From contig JARGFW010000012.1 of assembly GCA_029211085.1 (NCBI GenBank), forward strand, positions 1 through 52,681: 52,681 nucleotides of DNA, written 5' to 3'. Under the pieces are notes generated by a model. That model saw only the letters and a program-made list of their open reading frames with translations. It had not been told where the DNA came from and ran no database searches. The translations under genes were made by a program, and so were the position numbers. Positions 25,862 through 35,276 of the stretch are shown piece after piece; position 1 is the first letter of the stretch, and every line of letters begins with the position of its first letter. This stretch comes from Deferrisomatales bacterium (lineage in GTDB: Bacteria > Desulfobacterota > Deferrisomatia > Deferrisomatales > JARGFW01).

Positions 25862-26322
25862 CGATGTTCAACATCTCGTGCTCCGTTTGACTGATCGCTA
25901 TCCAGTCGTTCCCAAGTTGGACATTCTCACCGGCCCGGCTTCCGCCAACCAATCCCACTAGGCATTGATCCAAATCGCTCCAAAACAACTCTGCTCCGAT
26001 CTGCGCTTGAGCGGCCCTGAAATTTGCCCCATCCACGCAGTATTTGGTCACCTGAGCATCAAGCTTTACGGTAGCACACACTCCCCGGTGGATAAAGCTG
26101 CCAGTGGCCCTGGGACCGCGGTTGACAGCCGTTTCTTGCACGCCCCCACACGCGGACGGCCGTTTACGAAATCAGGTTACGCAAATGGGACCGCGCCAAA
26201 CTGGCTGCCAGTACATCGCTTCCCCAAAAGACGCAATTCGTTAGCGCAGAACCCTGGCCCGGCTACTGCATGTGTGGGGAGTCACCTCCATCCATCCCCC
26301 GCCATACCTAGGAGATTCTTCG
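25862..26322. other. Divergent control region between exosortase and subtilase
   Basis: 461 bases with no gene recognised. It holds a sigma-54-type box facing the subtilase (26255-26270) and that gene's AGGAG ribosome site at 26310-26314. No comparable box was found facing the exosortase. Confidence 0.55.
26255..26270 (+). promoter_or_regulatory. Sigma-54-type promoter of the subtilase gene
   Basis: TGGCCCG-GCTA-CTGCA keeps GG and GC at the required ten-base spacing and differs from the consensus TGGCACG-N4-TTGCW at two positions. It lies 52 bases before the ATG at 26323. Confidence 0.6.
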
Positions 26323-28170
26323 ATGCGTCGAAGCATACTTGCTGCCACCCTCCATCCCCGTACCGGGCCAAATTTCAACTGGCTCGCGGCTCTGGTGGGA
26401 ACCGTGTTGATCACTGCCTGGCTGATCCCCTCGCAGTCCCACGCCAGACCTCTCAATCCACCCCAGAAGTGGGCGGAAGGCCACATCCTGGTCCAGCCGC
26501 GTGCCGGACTGGCCGAGGCGCAGTTCGACACTGTTTTGGCTAGACACGGCGGCCAACGAAAAGGGCAACTGGGGAAGATCGGGGTCCACATCATCGCCGT
26601 ACCAGCGAAGGCCGAAGTAACGGTCGCACAGGCACTGGCGAAACACCCGTGGATCGAGTTTGCGGAGCTGGACCGCCTCATCGCACCAGAATGGGTACCC
26701 GATGACCCCAGTTTCACCAGTCAGTGGCACCTGCCGAAGATCGCGGCACCCGCGGCTTGGGACCTTTCCACCGGCTCCGGCGTCGTCGTTGCGGTCCTCG
26801 ACACGGGTGTGGATCCGGACCATCCAGACCTGGTGGGCAAACTGGTCCCTGGTTGGAATGCGTTCGACGGCAACGACACATGGGAGGACGTTAACGGACA
26901 CGGTACTCAAGTCGCCGGTACCATCGCTGCAGCGACCAACAACACGCTCGGGGTGGCATCCATCGCACCCGGTGCCCTCATCATGCCGGTACGCATCAGC
27001 GGGCTGGACGGCTATGCCTACACCAGCACCATCGCTTCCGGCCTCACCTGGGCCGTCGACCACGGGGCCGACGTCGCCAACATCAGCTACGGGGTAACCG
27101 GCATATCCACTGTCGACAGTGCCGCTGCCTACATGCGAGAAGCCGGGGGCATTGTGGTCGCCTCGGCGGGCAACGGTGGTGGGGAAGTCCTCGCGGGCGA
27201 GGATCCCAACATCATCTCCGTGTCGGCCACCACCAGCAGCGACACCCGCGCGAGTTGGTCCAGCTACGGCCAGTATGTGGACGTTTCCGCCCCAGGAGTC
27301 GGCATTCTTACTACCACCAACGGCGGCGGCTACGCCGCCGTTTCCGGCACCTCCTTCTCCAGTCCGTGCGCCGCGGCAGTTGTGGCACTGATGAAGGCGG
27401 CGAATCCGACCCTGTCTCCGGATCAGCTGGAGACGTTACTGCGGGAAACTGCAGTCGACCTGGGAACCTTCGGCTGGGACGCCTACTACGGAAACGGGCG
27501 GGTCGACGCTGCAGCGGCTGTGGCCGCCGCGTTGGGAGCCCAGGCTGAAGACACCCAGCCTCCCATGGTTCGCATCGACTCGCCCACAGGGGGTACGGTC
27601 TCTAGCACCGTTCCAGTGGATGTGACCGCCACCGACGCAGGGGCGGTCGCCAGGGTGGAGTTGTGGGTCGACGACGTGCTGGATGCGACCGACACCATGG
27701 CACCGTTCAGTTTCGCATTGAACACGGGCGCATACGCCGATGGGCCTCGCGCCCTCATTGCCCGGGCCGTCGATGCCGCAGGCAACACTGCCACATCAGA
27801 CGCCGTCCTGGTGACCATCGACAACGTCCGGGACCCGTTGGACGAGGTGCCCCCGACCGTCGCGATCACCTCCCCCGCCGCAGGAGCGTTGGTTGGTGGC
27901 CGGGTAGAGATCACCGCAGTGGCCACAGACGATGTTCAGTTGTCGCTGTTGGAAATCTTGGTGGACGGCAACCCAATCTGTGCGTCGAATTTCTCCCCAT
28001 TGGGGTGCACCTGGAACGCCCGAAAGGCCTCCTTCGGTTCTCACAGTATCGCCGCACGGGCTTCCGACACAGCGGGCAATCAGGCGGTAAGAGTTGTCGG
28101 CGTGCAGATCGGGTCTGACGAGGAACCGACGAAGACGTCAACCGGGAAAGGCAAGAAACCGCAGAGATGA
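26323..28170 (+). CDS. Secreted subtilisin-like serine protease (S8) with Ig-like C-terminal domains
   Basis: A 615-residue subtilase. A hydrophobic export segment (about 19-40, ending SHARP) is followed by an I9-type propeptide (HILVQPRAGLAEAQFD to about 118) and an S8 domain with Asp160 in AVLDTGVDPDHPD, His193 in NGHGTQVAGT, oxyanion Asn284 in SAGNGGG and Ser344 in SGTSFSSPCA. After about 435 come two Ig-like repeats beginning PPMVRIDSPTGGTVS and PPTVAITSPAAGALV. The C-terminus KTSTGKGKKPQR is basic with no PEP-CTERM tail, so it is probably released. AGGAG nine bases ahead supports this ATG over one 17 codons upstream. A sigma-54-type box precedes it, as for the PEP-CTERM genes. Maturation or turnover of surface proteins is an inference. 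Confidence 0.93.
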   Translation: MRRSILAATLHPRTGPNFNWLAALVGTVLITAWLIPSQSHARPLNPPQKWAEGHILVQPRAGLAEAQFDTVLARHGGQRKGQLGKIGVHIIAVPAKAEVTVAQALAKHPWIEFAELDRLIAPEWVPDDPSFTSQWHLPKIAAPAAWDLSTGSGVVVAVLDTGVDPDHPDLVGKLVPGWNAFDGNDTWEDVNGHGTQVAGTIAAATNNTLGVASIAPGALIMPVRISGLDGYAYTSTIASGLTWAVDHGADVANISYGVTGISTVDSAAAYMREAGGIVVASAGNGGGEVLAGEDPNIISVSATTSSDTRASWSSYGQYVDVSAPGVGILTTTNGGGYAAVSGTSFSSPCAAAVVALMKAANPTLSPDQLETLLRETAVDLGTFGWDAYYGNGRVDAAAAVAAALGAQAEDTQPPMVRIDSPTGGTVSSTVPVDVTATDAGAVARVELWVDDVLDATDTMAPFSFALNTGAYADGPRALIARAVDAAGNTATSDAVLVTIDNVRDPLDEVPPTVAITSPAAGALVGGRVEITAVATDDVQLSLLEILVDGNPICASNFSPLGCTWNARKASFGSHSIAARASDTAGNQAVRVVGVQIGSDEEPTKTSTGKGKKPQR

Positions 28171-28201
28171 CCAGCCAATCTCCCTGTTCTTACATACGCA
28201 G

Positions 28202-28225
28202 CGGGGCGCCCAAGTAGGCGCCCCG
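28202..28225. terminator. Hairpin between convergent subtilase and PrsT genes
   Basis: CGGGGCGCC / GGCGCCCCG, a perfect 9-bp stem with a 6-nt loop, 32 bases after the subtilase stop and about 105 bases from the stop of the convergent TPR lipoprotein gene. It can serve both directions. Confidence 0.6.
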
Positions 28226-28330
28226 TTGCCTGTGCATCGGCGATCGCAATGTGGTGGGAGCGCAAACTCCGCTTCCCCGGGTCCGGCACATCAATACCTG
28301 GTTTGGGTCATTGGGGTCTTGGGCGACTAC

Positions 28331-30628
28331 TCAACGAATCTCCCTGAGAACCTCTCTTGCTCGAACGGCCGGTGGAGTGTCACCCGCCAGGGAGACAACC
28401 TCCTGCAGGATCAACTCTGCCTCTCCCGTTAACCCCCTGGACGCCAGGTTGACCCCCCAGTGGAGCAGCACCTCCGGGTGATCCGAGTAACTCGCCAGCG
28501 CCTCCCGCAAGAACGGCTCTGCTTCGGCCGCCTGACCGGCCCTCTCAAGCGCCCAGCCCAAAGTATCCAGCACCGAGGGGTTCTTGGGCGCCCCAGCGTA
28601 GGCTTCGCGAGCCCAACGCAACGCCTCGTCCACTCTTCCCTGCTCCAGGAGTAGATTCGCCAGGTTATTGGCCGTCTGTGGATCTCCCGGCTGCCAATCC
28701 AAGAGACGTTGGTAGGTCGTCTCGGCGGATGTGAAGTCGCCCCTTTCGCGATAGATTTGGGCTAGCATATTGTAGGCGTCCGGGTGAACGGGGTTCAGGT
28801 TGATCGCCTCTTCCAACTCTACTGCCGCTTTGGGTCCCTCCCCCGCGCCGATGAGCATCGCAGCCCTCAACACCCGCGTCTCCCAATAATTGGATTCGAG
28901 AAGCACGCTTCTATCCAGTGCCCGCTGTGCCTCCAGTCTCTCACCGCCCTCCAAATGGATTCTCGCGATCATGTTCAAGACTCGGGGGTCTTCGCCTTGT
29001 TTCAACTGGTGGTCCTGCAATAATGCGACGACTTCTCTTGCCTGCGACCCACTCTGCAGCAGTACCTTGGCTTCAGCAAAAAGTGGTTCAACGGCTCTTG
29101 GGTTTTGTTCACGCGATTTTCCATAGTACAAACGAGCCTGTTTGAATCGACCGCTAACTTGTTCCACATCCCCCATCAGTTTCAGAACAACAGGGTTACT
29201 GGGGGACTCCGTCAGGATCTCCTGTAGAATTGTTCGTGCCTCGGCGGCATCTCCTCGGTCCAACAAGACTTGAGCCTTTTCCAGACGAATACGGGGGCCC
29301 TGAGCCACACTCTCCGGCAGGGCGTCAAACTGGGCCAAAGCTCCTGCAAAATCTCTTTGAACCCGCAACAGTCTTGCAAACTCAATCCGCGCCAGCACGT
29401 GGTCAGGAACTCGGCGCAGAACTGCCACGTACTCGCGGCGGGCCATTGCCCAGCGGGCTTCCCGCGCCAAGGCTACGGCGTAGAGAAACCGTGTCTCCAC
29501 GCTTAGATCCCCCTTCGCCACCAAGTTTTCCAACACCAAAAGCGCCCAATGCGCCCGCCCGTCCGCCAGGTGGGCGCGGGCCTCGAGCAGACGCGGGATG
29601 CGCCCCGAAGGGTCGAACTTCCGCGCCAGAGGGAAGAACTCGCGGGCTTCGTCCGGTCGTCCCTCGGTGATCAATACATCGGCGAGCACAGCGCCCAACC
29701 CGGGGTGACCGGGGTGTGCATCCTGTGCAACCTCCAACACCTTCCGCGCCTGGGAGGCCGCTCCCAGTTGGAGCAGCAGCCGGGCCCTTTCCAACGCTAT
29801 CGCCGCAGCCGCCTTCGGGTAGCGATCCTGGGCCTGTTCGAGAAAATCCAGGCCCGCCTGCAACTGTCCTTGGCGAATCAACAGCCGGGCCCGCGTCGCC
29901 AAGACCAAGGGTGACTCCGGATGGGTGGTCTCGGCTTCTCCCAGAGCGACCTCCGCGGCCTCGAAGTCACCCGCGCCCATCTGGAGCTGGGCCAGTGCCA
30001 GCCGAAGGGAGATCGCCTGGGGTATCACCTTGAGTCCGGCCTGCAGGATCTCTGCGGCCCGTTCACCTTCACCGCTCCACCCCTCGAAGAGCGCAGCGTC
30101 CAGGTAGATAGCCTCGTCTTGCGATCGCTCTTCGAGCAGTCGTTTCCAAACATTTCGCGACTCTTCTCGCTGGCCCAAGGAGGCCAACGCCCGTGCCTCC
30201 AGGCGGCGGGCGTTCGTCCCGGCGACCGCCTCAGAGGGAACACGCCGGGAGAGGTCCAACGCTTCCGTATAGTTTCCTGACGCCCACAGCAACCCGCCCA
30301 ACTCGACACAGGCCTGCGGGTGGCCGGCCTCCAAACGCAGCAGACGGGCCAATGTTTCCCGATACTCGGTTTGCTGGCCGAGTGCCTCCAGACTCTTGGC
30401 CAAGCCGAACATAGCCTCTGCGTCTTCCGGAAACACCTGCAGCGCGGCCTGGTACTCGATGCTCGCCTCCTGGTTCTGCCCCGCCTCCCGGTAGGTGTCG
30501 GCGCGTTGCCGAAGCTCTCGAGCTTTCTCCGCGGGGTTCTTCGCGCACCCGACGGAAAGCGACAGAATGGCCAGCGCCCCGATCACCGCCACCACCTCGA
30601 ACCACCTAAACGATCTAGTACGATTCAT
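28331..30628 (-). CDS. prsT: PrsT-type TPR lipoprotein of the PEP-CTERM system (copy 2)
   Basis: A 765-residue TPR protein. The signal sequence has a hydrophobic run (VVAVIGALAILSLSVGC) ending in a lipobox with Cys28, then CAKNPAEKA, the same start to the mature protein as in copy 1 (CAKTPQEKA). TPR units fill the rest, for example AINLNPVHPDAYNMLAQIYR and PKNPSVLDTLGWALERAG (LGW also appears at the matching place in copy 1). The two differ a good deal in sequence, so this is an old duplication or independent acquisition. Presumed lipid-anchored scaffold for surface polysaccharide or PEP-CTERM function. Convergent with the subtilase gene. Confidence 0.87.
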   Translation of the reverse strand: MNRTRSFRWFEVVAVIGALAILSLSVGCAKNPAEKARELRQRADTYREAGQNQEASIEYQAALQVFPEDAEAMFGLAKSLEALGQQTEYRETLARLLRLEAGHPQACVELGGLLWASGNYTEALDLSRRVPSEAVAGTNARRLEARALASLGQREESRNVWKRLLEERSQDEAIYLDAALFEGWSGEGERAAEILQAGLKVIPQAISLRLALAQLQMGAGDFEAAEVALGEAETTHPESPLVLATRARLLIRQGQLQAGLDFLEQAQDRYPKAAAAIALERARLLLQLGAASQARKVLEVAQDAHPGHPGLGAVLADVLITEGRPDEAREFFPLARKFDPSGRIPRLLEARAHLADGRAHWALLVLENLVAKGDLSVETRFLYAVALAREARWAMARREYVAVLRRVPDHVLARIEFARLLRVQRDFAGALAQFDALPESVAQGPRIRLEKAQVLLDRGDAAEARTILQEILTESPSNPVVLKLMGDVEQVSGRFKQARLYYGKSREQNPRAVEPLFAEAKVLLQSGSQAREVVALLQDHQLKQGEDPRVLNMIARIHLEGGERLEAQRALDRSVLLESNYWETRVLRAAMLIGAGEGPKAAVELEEAINLNPVHPDAYNMLAQIYRERGDFTSAETTYQRLLDWQPGDPQTANNLANLLLEQGRVDEALRWAREAYAGAPKNPSVLDTLGWALERAGQAAEAEPFLREALASYSDHPEVLLHWGVNLASRGLTGEAELILQEVVSLAGDTPPAVRAREVLREIR

Positions 30629-31036
30629 GCAGCCTCCGTGGAAGACAGAGAATCATGGACTAGCCCCATCCATACACCACAAGGCCGAAACGGACAACGA
30701 TCTCGGGACGATCTCAGCACCAAGCGCTGAAACCGGAACAGTCCGGCTCCTTGCCTGCTACGCCCTGCACACCTTGGGCATCAATGTCGGCCAAACCGAG
30801 CATTGGCGTGCGGCATGCCTTGGGGGAGTCCCACAGAGTTCGACGGGCCCTGGATCTGCTACATGAAACGGCGGAAGGGACGAGTGCGAGGAGAACCAGA
30901 GGAAGCACCGAGTACTCAGAATACCACTCGCAAGACGCTGGAGCAGGGGGAGAAATGCCGCGGTAAAGTAGCTCGGGGCGCCACGGCTGGACGCCCCGAT
31001 ACTGCAAGCACAGCAGACGAACCGTTGGCTGAGGAG
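30629..31036. other. 408-base intergenic region upstream of PrsT copy 2
   Basis: Two leftward genes flank it. The right end carries the hairpin at 30973-30999 described separately; the left end must hold the promoter of PrsT copy 2. Short frames on both strands have no recognisable features. Confidence 0.5.
30973..30999 (-). terminator. Hairpin after the second PEP-CTERM gene
   Basis: TCGGGGCG / CGCCCCGA, 8-bp stem with an 11-nt loop, 38 bases after the stop of the leftward PEP-CTERM gene; a short T stretch (CTTTACC) lies a few bases further on that strand. Confidence 0.55.
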
Positions 31037-31900
31037 CTAACCCTCTTGTTTCGCCGCAGTTTTCCGCCGCCGGGCCATACCACCGACGCCCAGTAACCCC
31101 GTCCCCAGCAGAAGAATGGTGGCAGGCTCGGGAACGACATTGAGCGGAGGTAGGCTCCCGTCTCCGGGAAGGTTGGGCTGACTCAAGCTGGTCCCATACT
31201 GAAACGAGATATTGCTGATCTTGTCGAGGACCTGACCAGGAGAGTTGAAATCGTAGTCAGCAAGACTGGCTGTCAAGCTAAAGGTGACCGAGTCCTGGAT
31301 TAACGGCACACCACCGGTTACTTTGGCGTTCCCCAGGGTCAAATCGTCGTTTGCTGAGACAATGCCGTAGTTCAGTCCATTTACCGCCCCCGGCGGATCC
31401 AAATCCACGCCGTTGAAGTTCGCGGCCCCGAAAAGGTCCAGCCCTGAGCTGCTGATACCGGACGTGGCTCCCCTGGGCGCACCGGACAGGCCCCCTGCGT
31501 AGGCCCACTCCCCACCGACATTGCCGCCGCCATCGGCACCAAAGTAGACCGTTGACCCGCCCAACAGAGCAGACATGGGATCCAGCACCACATCATTGCC
31601 ACTCTTGTCGGTCAGAGTAAAGAAGACACCCGTAAGGACGGACGAAGGGACGCTGGTGGCATCGCCCAGGCCATCGTCCCCAAACGTTTCCGGCGCGACG
31701 TTGGTCAGGGTTACCATCAACTCCAACACGTTCCCGTTGAACGTCGCCTGGAAATTTGCGCCAGCTTGGAGGATGTCATCCGTTCCGAACAGCGGAACCG
31801 GGTTCGACTCCACGTAGAGCGCCCAGCTACCAACGGCGGTGGTCAAGACAACCCCCAACGCCGCAACCACCAGGTAACACGTCCGTTTAAGCGCCATCAT
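31037..31900 (-). CDS. PEP-CTERM sorting-signal protein
   Basis: A 287-residue secreted protein with signal peptide (MMALKRTCYLVVAALGVVLT, cleavage near WALYV) and a C-terminal PEP-CTERM signal: VVPEPATI, hydrophobic LLLGTGLLGVGGMA and RRRK, followed by an extra eight residues (TAAKQEG end), slightly longer than usual. The mature region is rich in Gly, Asp, Asn and Ser, with FNGNVLELMVTLTNVAPETF and GLGDATSVPSSVLTGVFF segments. AAGGAG lies ahead of the ATG. A sigma-54-type box is 70 bases upstream. Not paralogous to the pair at 10.9-14.1 kb apart from the tail. Function unknown; surface or matrix protein expected. Confidence 0.92.
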   Translation of the reverse strand: MMALKRTCYLVVAALGVVLTTAVGSWALYVESNPVPLFGTDDILQAGANFQATFNGNVLELMVTLTNVAPETFGDDGLGDATSVPSSVLTGVFFTLTDKSGNDVVLDPMSALLGGSTVYFGADGGGNVGGEWAYAGGLSGAPRGATSGISSSGLDLFGAANFNGVDLDPPGAVNGLNYGIVSANDDLTLGNAKVTGGVPLIQDSVTFSLTASLADYDFNSPGQVLDKISNISFQYGTSLSQPNLPGDGSLPPLNVVPEPATILLLGTGLLGVGGMARRRKTAAKQEG

Positions 31901-32310
31901 CCTAGTTGCTCCTTATGGGTGAAATCCGTTTTCGCGGATGAAGTTCTCGCACCATTATTGGTTAAGCGTATGCATCTGTCATGCCAAAGCATCGCACTGC
32001 GCGGCGCATCGGCGATACCTGTGTAAGTATCCGATGATAAATGGTATTTCTGGCAGTGTGCTGCCAAGATCACCCCATTGGCGTCCTTTGAAATCCTTTG
32101 GGAGGGAAAAGGTTTTCCACTTATGTGGACTTTGGTGGCCGCACTACCTTTCATGCAACTGATGGGCGCTGCGAGATCCGCACGACCTACCCCCTACGGG
32201 AACCGACGTGACTCTCGCGCCGCCCCAACGCTTGCAGTGGGGCTTTGCTCCGGCAGAAAAGACTCTGTGGAGCGTTGGTTTCCGGGTCGCCGACGATCGA
32301 CACCACCCCC
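31901..32310. other. 410-base region upstream of the PEP-CTERM gene
   Basis: Contains the sigma-54-type box at 31971-31986 and, nearer 32222-32243, a weak GCCCCA / TGGGGC stem that may mark the end of the upstream leftward gene. No gene recognised. Confidence 0.5.
31971..31986 (-). promoter_or_regulatory. Sigma-54-type promoter of the second PEP-CTERM gene
   Basis: Minus strand reads TGGCATG-ACAG-ATGCA: GG and GC correctly spaced, two differences from consensus. It ends 70 bases before the start at 31900. Confidence 0.65.
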
Positions 32311-35205
32311 TCACGGCGAAACGCTTCTCACCAAACCGAGAGCCGGCAGGTCGTCAAGATCCCACTTCGGCGCCCTGAACTCAACCCAGCGATCGCGGTC
32401 GGTCACCGGGTGCCGATCGAGCCAGGCACCCACCCGGGTGCGCAGCTCCCACAGCGCCACGGGGTCCAGGTCCTGGAAGCGCACGCTGCCGGCGTCCTCG
32501 TCATCCGCCTGGGAAAACGTGCCATTGAGTTTGAGTTCCCGCAGGACCCGTTCACCGACGACCCGGCGCGACAGCCCGGAGGCCGCCGCCAACCGGGTGA
32601 GGTACTCCACGTCCTGCTGCCCGCGGCGAAACGCCTTGAGCCGGAGGCTCGGCTTCGGGCCGGGCCGGCCGATCTCCGTGCCGGGGTAGAACAGCGCGTT
32701 CGGGTCGGCGCCTTTCCAGGACCGCGGCTTGCCCAGAGTCTGCCAGGGGACCACCCCGTCCAGCCCGCGGCACCAGGTGTCCACGCACCAGGCGGCCGGT
32801 TGGGCGTTGCCCTCCTCGAGGCTGTTGGCCGAGCCGTAGTTGTAGGCCACCTCGCCCCAGCGCTCCTTGCGGTCGAGCACCACCCGCTCGTAGCGCCGGA
32901 ACGCGCCGCCCACCACGTTGACGTCGAGCACCCCGTCCAGGATGTCCCGCTGCCACTGGGGCCGGGAGATGTCCGCGCGGAACAGCAACTGCACCTCCTC
33001 CCGCGCCCGGCCCACCCCGTGGTGGAACATCAACCCGTACCAGCGCAGGGCCCAGAAGTCCTGGGTGTTCATCGGTTCGTCGAAGATCCAGGGCGCGGAG
33101 GACCCGTTCCACTTGTTTTTTTTGTGACTGATCTTGTTGTTCAGGTAGAACTCGAACATGGTGTCGCGCCACCTCTTTTCCCGCAGGTGGCCGGCGAACT
33201 GCCGGGTCGCCCCCACGAACTCCTTCCAGTAGGCCGGCGTGAGCGCCTCCTCGATCCAGTACCCCCCCCGGAAACCGCTGTGGATGTCCGCCGGCCAGTT
33301 CTCGTTCAGGGGCAGGTAGAACGCCTCCACCGGCACCGCCCCCCGGGGCAGGTCGGCGAACGCCGAGCCGTCCAGCAGCGGGCCGAAGCGGCGATCGTAG
33401 GCCGTCCAGTCGAAGTCCCGACCGTCCCAGACGGGAGCACGATCGTCGGCGATCCGCCCGGTCCAGCCGTAGGGGAGGATGTTGAGGCAGGTGCGGTGCC
33501 GCTGGGCCAGGCGATAGTAGTCCAGCTCGTGCTCGGCCTCGGGCACGCGGCCGTAGCCGTTCATCTGCGGGATGAACGACAGCCGGTCGGGCAGCGAGAA
33601 GTCCCACACCCGCAGGCGCAGCGCCAGCTCGACGGCCCCCTCCGCGGTCCGCAGCACCAGCCGCCCCGGGTGCTCGCCGGGGGGCGTGGCCTTGGGCACG
33701 TGCACGTCCACCAGGAACGAGGCGTACCGCGCCCCGGGAACCACGGAGGCCGGCAACGGGTTGCGGCCCGAGTTGCTGCCCGAGCCGGCCCAGGGGAGCA
33801 GGGGGTCCGCCACCAGCCGCCCGGCCGCGTCCACGTACACCACGGTGAAGAACTCCACCAGCGGCGCACCCCCGCCCAGCCCCTCGAACCGCGCCTCCGC
33901 CGCCACCCCCTCCGCCGGGCCCAGCAGCACCACCTGGAACGCCACGGTCTCGCCGCGGGCGGCGAACAGGTGCACCGTGGCGTCTTCGGCCGACCAGAGG
34001 TGGTTCCCTCTCCGGTACGCTTCAGTCCTTGCCGGCTGCATCACGCCGCTGACGGGATCGACCTTGTCCAGGGGATCGACGACGAACACCTCCGTGGTCC
34101 CTGCCCGCGGCAGGGAACCCGGGGTGGCGGGTGTACTTCGGGGGGGTTTCGGCAGCACCAGGGCCGGACCCGACCCGGCCAGGGCCACCCCGGTGGTGGC
34201 CACCGGCCCGGGGTTGCCGGCAGCGTCCACGGCCCGCACCCCGAGGGCGAAGCGGACGCCCGGTGGCAGACCCAGGTCGCGCAGATGCATCGACACCGTC
34301 CCACCGGTCTTGCCCGCCAGGGGCACCAGGTACTGCGGCACCGGGACACCCGAGTCCCACTCCAGGGCCCCGGGGCGGAAGATCCGCGCCTGGAAGCCCA
34401 GGGTGCCGGCCGGCCCTTCGTCGGCAGGTGTGACCCAGCGCACCGTGGCCTCCCCCGGGGGCAGTCCGGCGGTGTCCGTGCCGAAGCCCTCGGGAGCTGC
34501 CGGCGGCAACCGGTCCTCAGCCCCCAGGGCGACCGTGAAATAGGGTGCCTGCGCGGCACCGGCCTCCCGGCTGGAGACGTAGCGGTTGGGAAAGCGCTGG
34601 AACGTCACGGCGTCGCCGTCGCGGCGGTACTCGCTGCCCACGTCGTCGAACACCACGAACCCGTAGCTGATGCCGGCCACCCGGGCCGCCACCACCGCGG
34701 GGTCCACGGCCACCGTCTGCCAGCCCCCGGCGTCGGGCAGGGTCGCCTCGGCGAAGCGCCACAGGGTATTGCCCTGCCCGTTCATCACCGCCGTCACGTC
34801 GCTGCCCGGCCAGGCCCAGGTTTTTTGGTCCTGGGCCGCCCAGTCGAAGGAAGCGGCACCGGCTTGGCGGGCATAGCGGGTAGACCGCCCCTCCACCCAG
34901 TCAGTTGCCAGAGTGGAGATGGACAAGCGGCGCTGGGGGGTGTCGGAACGGGAGTGGAGGTGGAGGGTGGCGGATTGGATCACCCGGCCCCGGAGCCGGG
35001 CGGTGTCCAGATCGACCAAGGCGAACTCCTGGATACCCTTGGTCTTTAGGCGGTCGGCGCCGCCCAGGTTCGCGTCCCGCTCCCCCCGAGAAGCGGAAAA
35101 CCACGTGTCGCGGGTTACCGGCACATTGATCAAGTCCGATGGAAACGATGGACGAGAACACAGAAAGACTGCAGACAGGAGCAAGGGGAACGACTGTATT
35201 CGCAT
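32311..35205 (-). CDS. Large secreted DUF4091 glycosidase-like protein
   Basis: A 964-residue protein with a short signal peptide (MRIQSFPLLLSAVFLCSRPS). The N-terminal ~200 residues resemble DNRLRE/CBM-like beta-sandwich modules (VTRDTWFSASRGERDANLGG, SATLHLHSRSD). A fibronectin-III-like section follows (ATVRWVTPADEGPAG to about 340), then a glycoside-hydrolase-like half with FYLPLNENWP, a candidate acidic cluster PWIFDEPMN and, near the end, a DUF4091-type region (PALFYPG-like NALFYPGTE, LRLKAFRRGQQDVEYL). The last motif, where a short, gene-terminal RRGQQDVEYL follows LFYPG, is the strongest support. It may trim or remodel surface polysaccharide. An ATG 14 codons upstream (35247) is possible but would precede the signal peptide awkwardly. 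Confidence 0.82.
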   Translation of the reverse strand: MRIQSFPLLLSAVFLCSRPSFPSDLINVPVTRDTWFSASRGERDANLGGADRLKTKGIQEFALVDLDTARLRGRVIQSATLHLHSRSDTPQRRLSISTLATDWVEGRSTRYARQAGAASFDWAAQDQKTWAWPGSDVTAVMNGQGNTLWRFAEATLPDAGGWQTVAVDPAVVAARVAGISYGFVVFDDVGSEYRRDGDAVTFQRFPNRYVSSREAGAAQAPYFTVALGAEDRLPPAAPEGFGTDTAGLPPGEATVRWVTPADEGPAGTLGFQARIFRPGALEWDSGVPVPQYLVPLAGKTGGTVSMHLRDLGLPPGVRFALGVRAVDAAGNPGPVATTGVALAGSGPALVLPKPPRSTPATPGSLPRAGTTEVFVVDPLDKVDPVSGVMQPARTEAYRRGNHLWSAEDATVHLFAARGETVAFQVVLLGPAEGVAAEARFEGLGGGAPLVEFFTVVYVDAAGRLVADPLLPWAGSGSNSGRNPLPASVVPGARYASFLVDVHVPKATPPGEHPGRLVLRTAEGAVELALRLRVWDFSLPDRLSFIPQMNGYGRVPEAEHELDYYRLAQRHRTCLNILPYGWTGRIADDRAPVWDGRDFDWTAYDRRFGPLLDGSAFADLPRGAVPVEAFYLPLNENWPADIHSGFRGGYWIEEALTPAYWKEFVGATRQFAGHLREKRWRDTMFEFYLNNKISHKKNKWNGSSAPWIFDEPMNTQDFWALRWYGLMFHHGVGRAREEVQLLFRADISRPQWQRDILDGVLDVNVVGGAFRRYERVVLDRKERWGEVAYNYGSANSLEEGNAQPAAWCVDTWCRGLDGVVPWQTLGKPRSWKGADPNALFYPGTEIGRPGPKPSLRLKAFRRGQQDVEYLTRLAAASGLSRRVVGERVLRELKLNGTFSQADDEDAGSVRFQDLDPVALWELRTRVGAWLDRHPVTDRDRWVEFRAPKWDLDDLPALGLVRSVSP

Positions 35206-35276
35206 TAGCCGCAAGTGACCTACAGACGCAAGCAAGGCGGTAGACACCCTCAGATATCAGGCAACATCACGCCACA

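Noticed and set aside
30805-30820. GG-N10-GC match on the minus strand upstream of PrsT copy 2
   Set aside because: Reads AGGCATG-CCGC-ACGCC; the -12 element is poor and the site is far from the start, so it is no better than chance in GC-rich DNA.
32245-35049. 934-residue open frame on the plus strand
   Set aside because: It is the antisense shadow of the DUF4091 gene; high GC keeps the opposite strand open. No domain motifs, and His/Pro/Gly/Arg-heavy composition.
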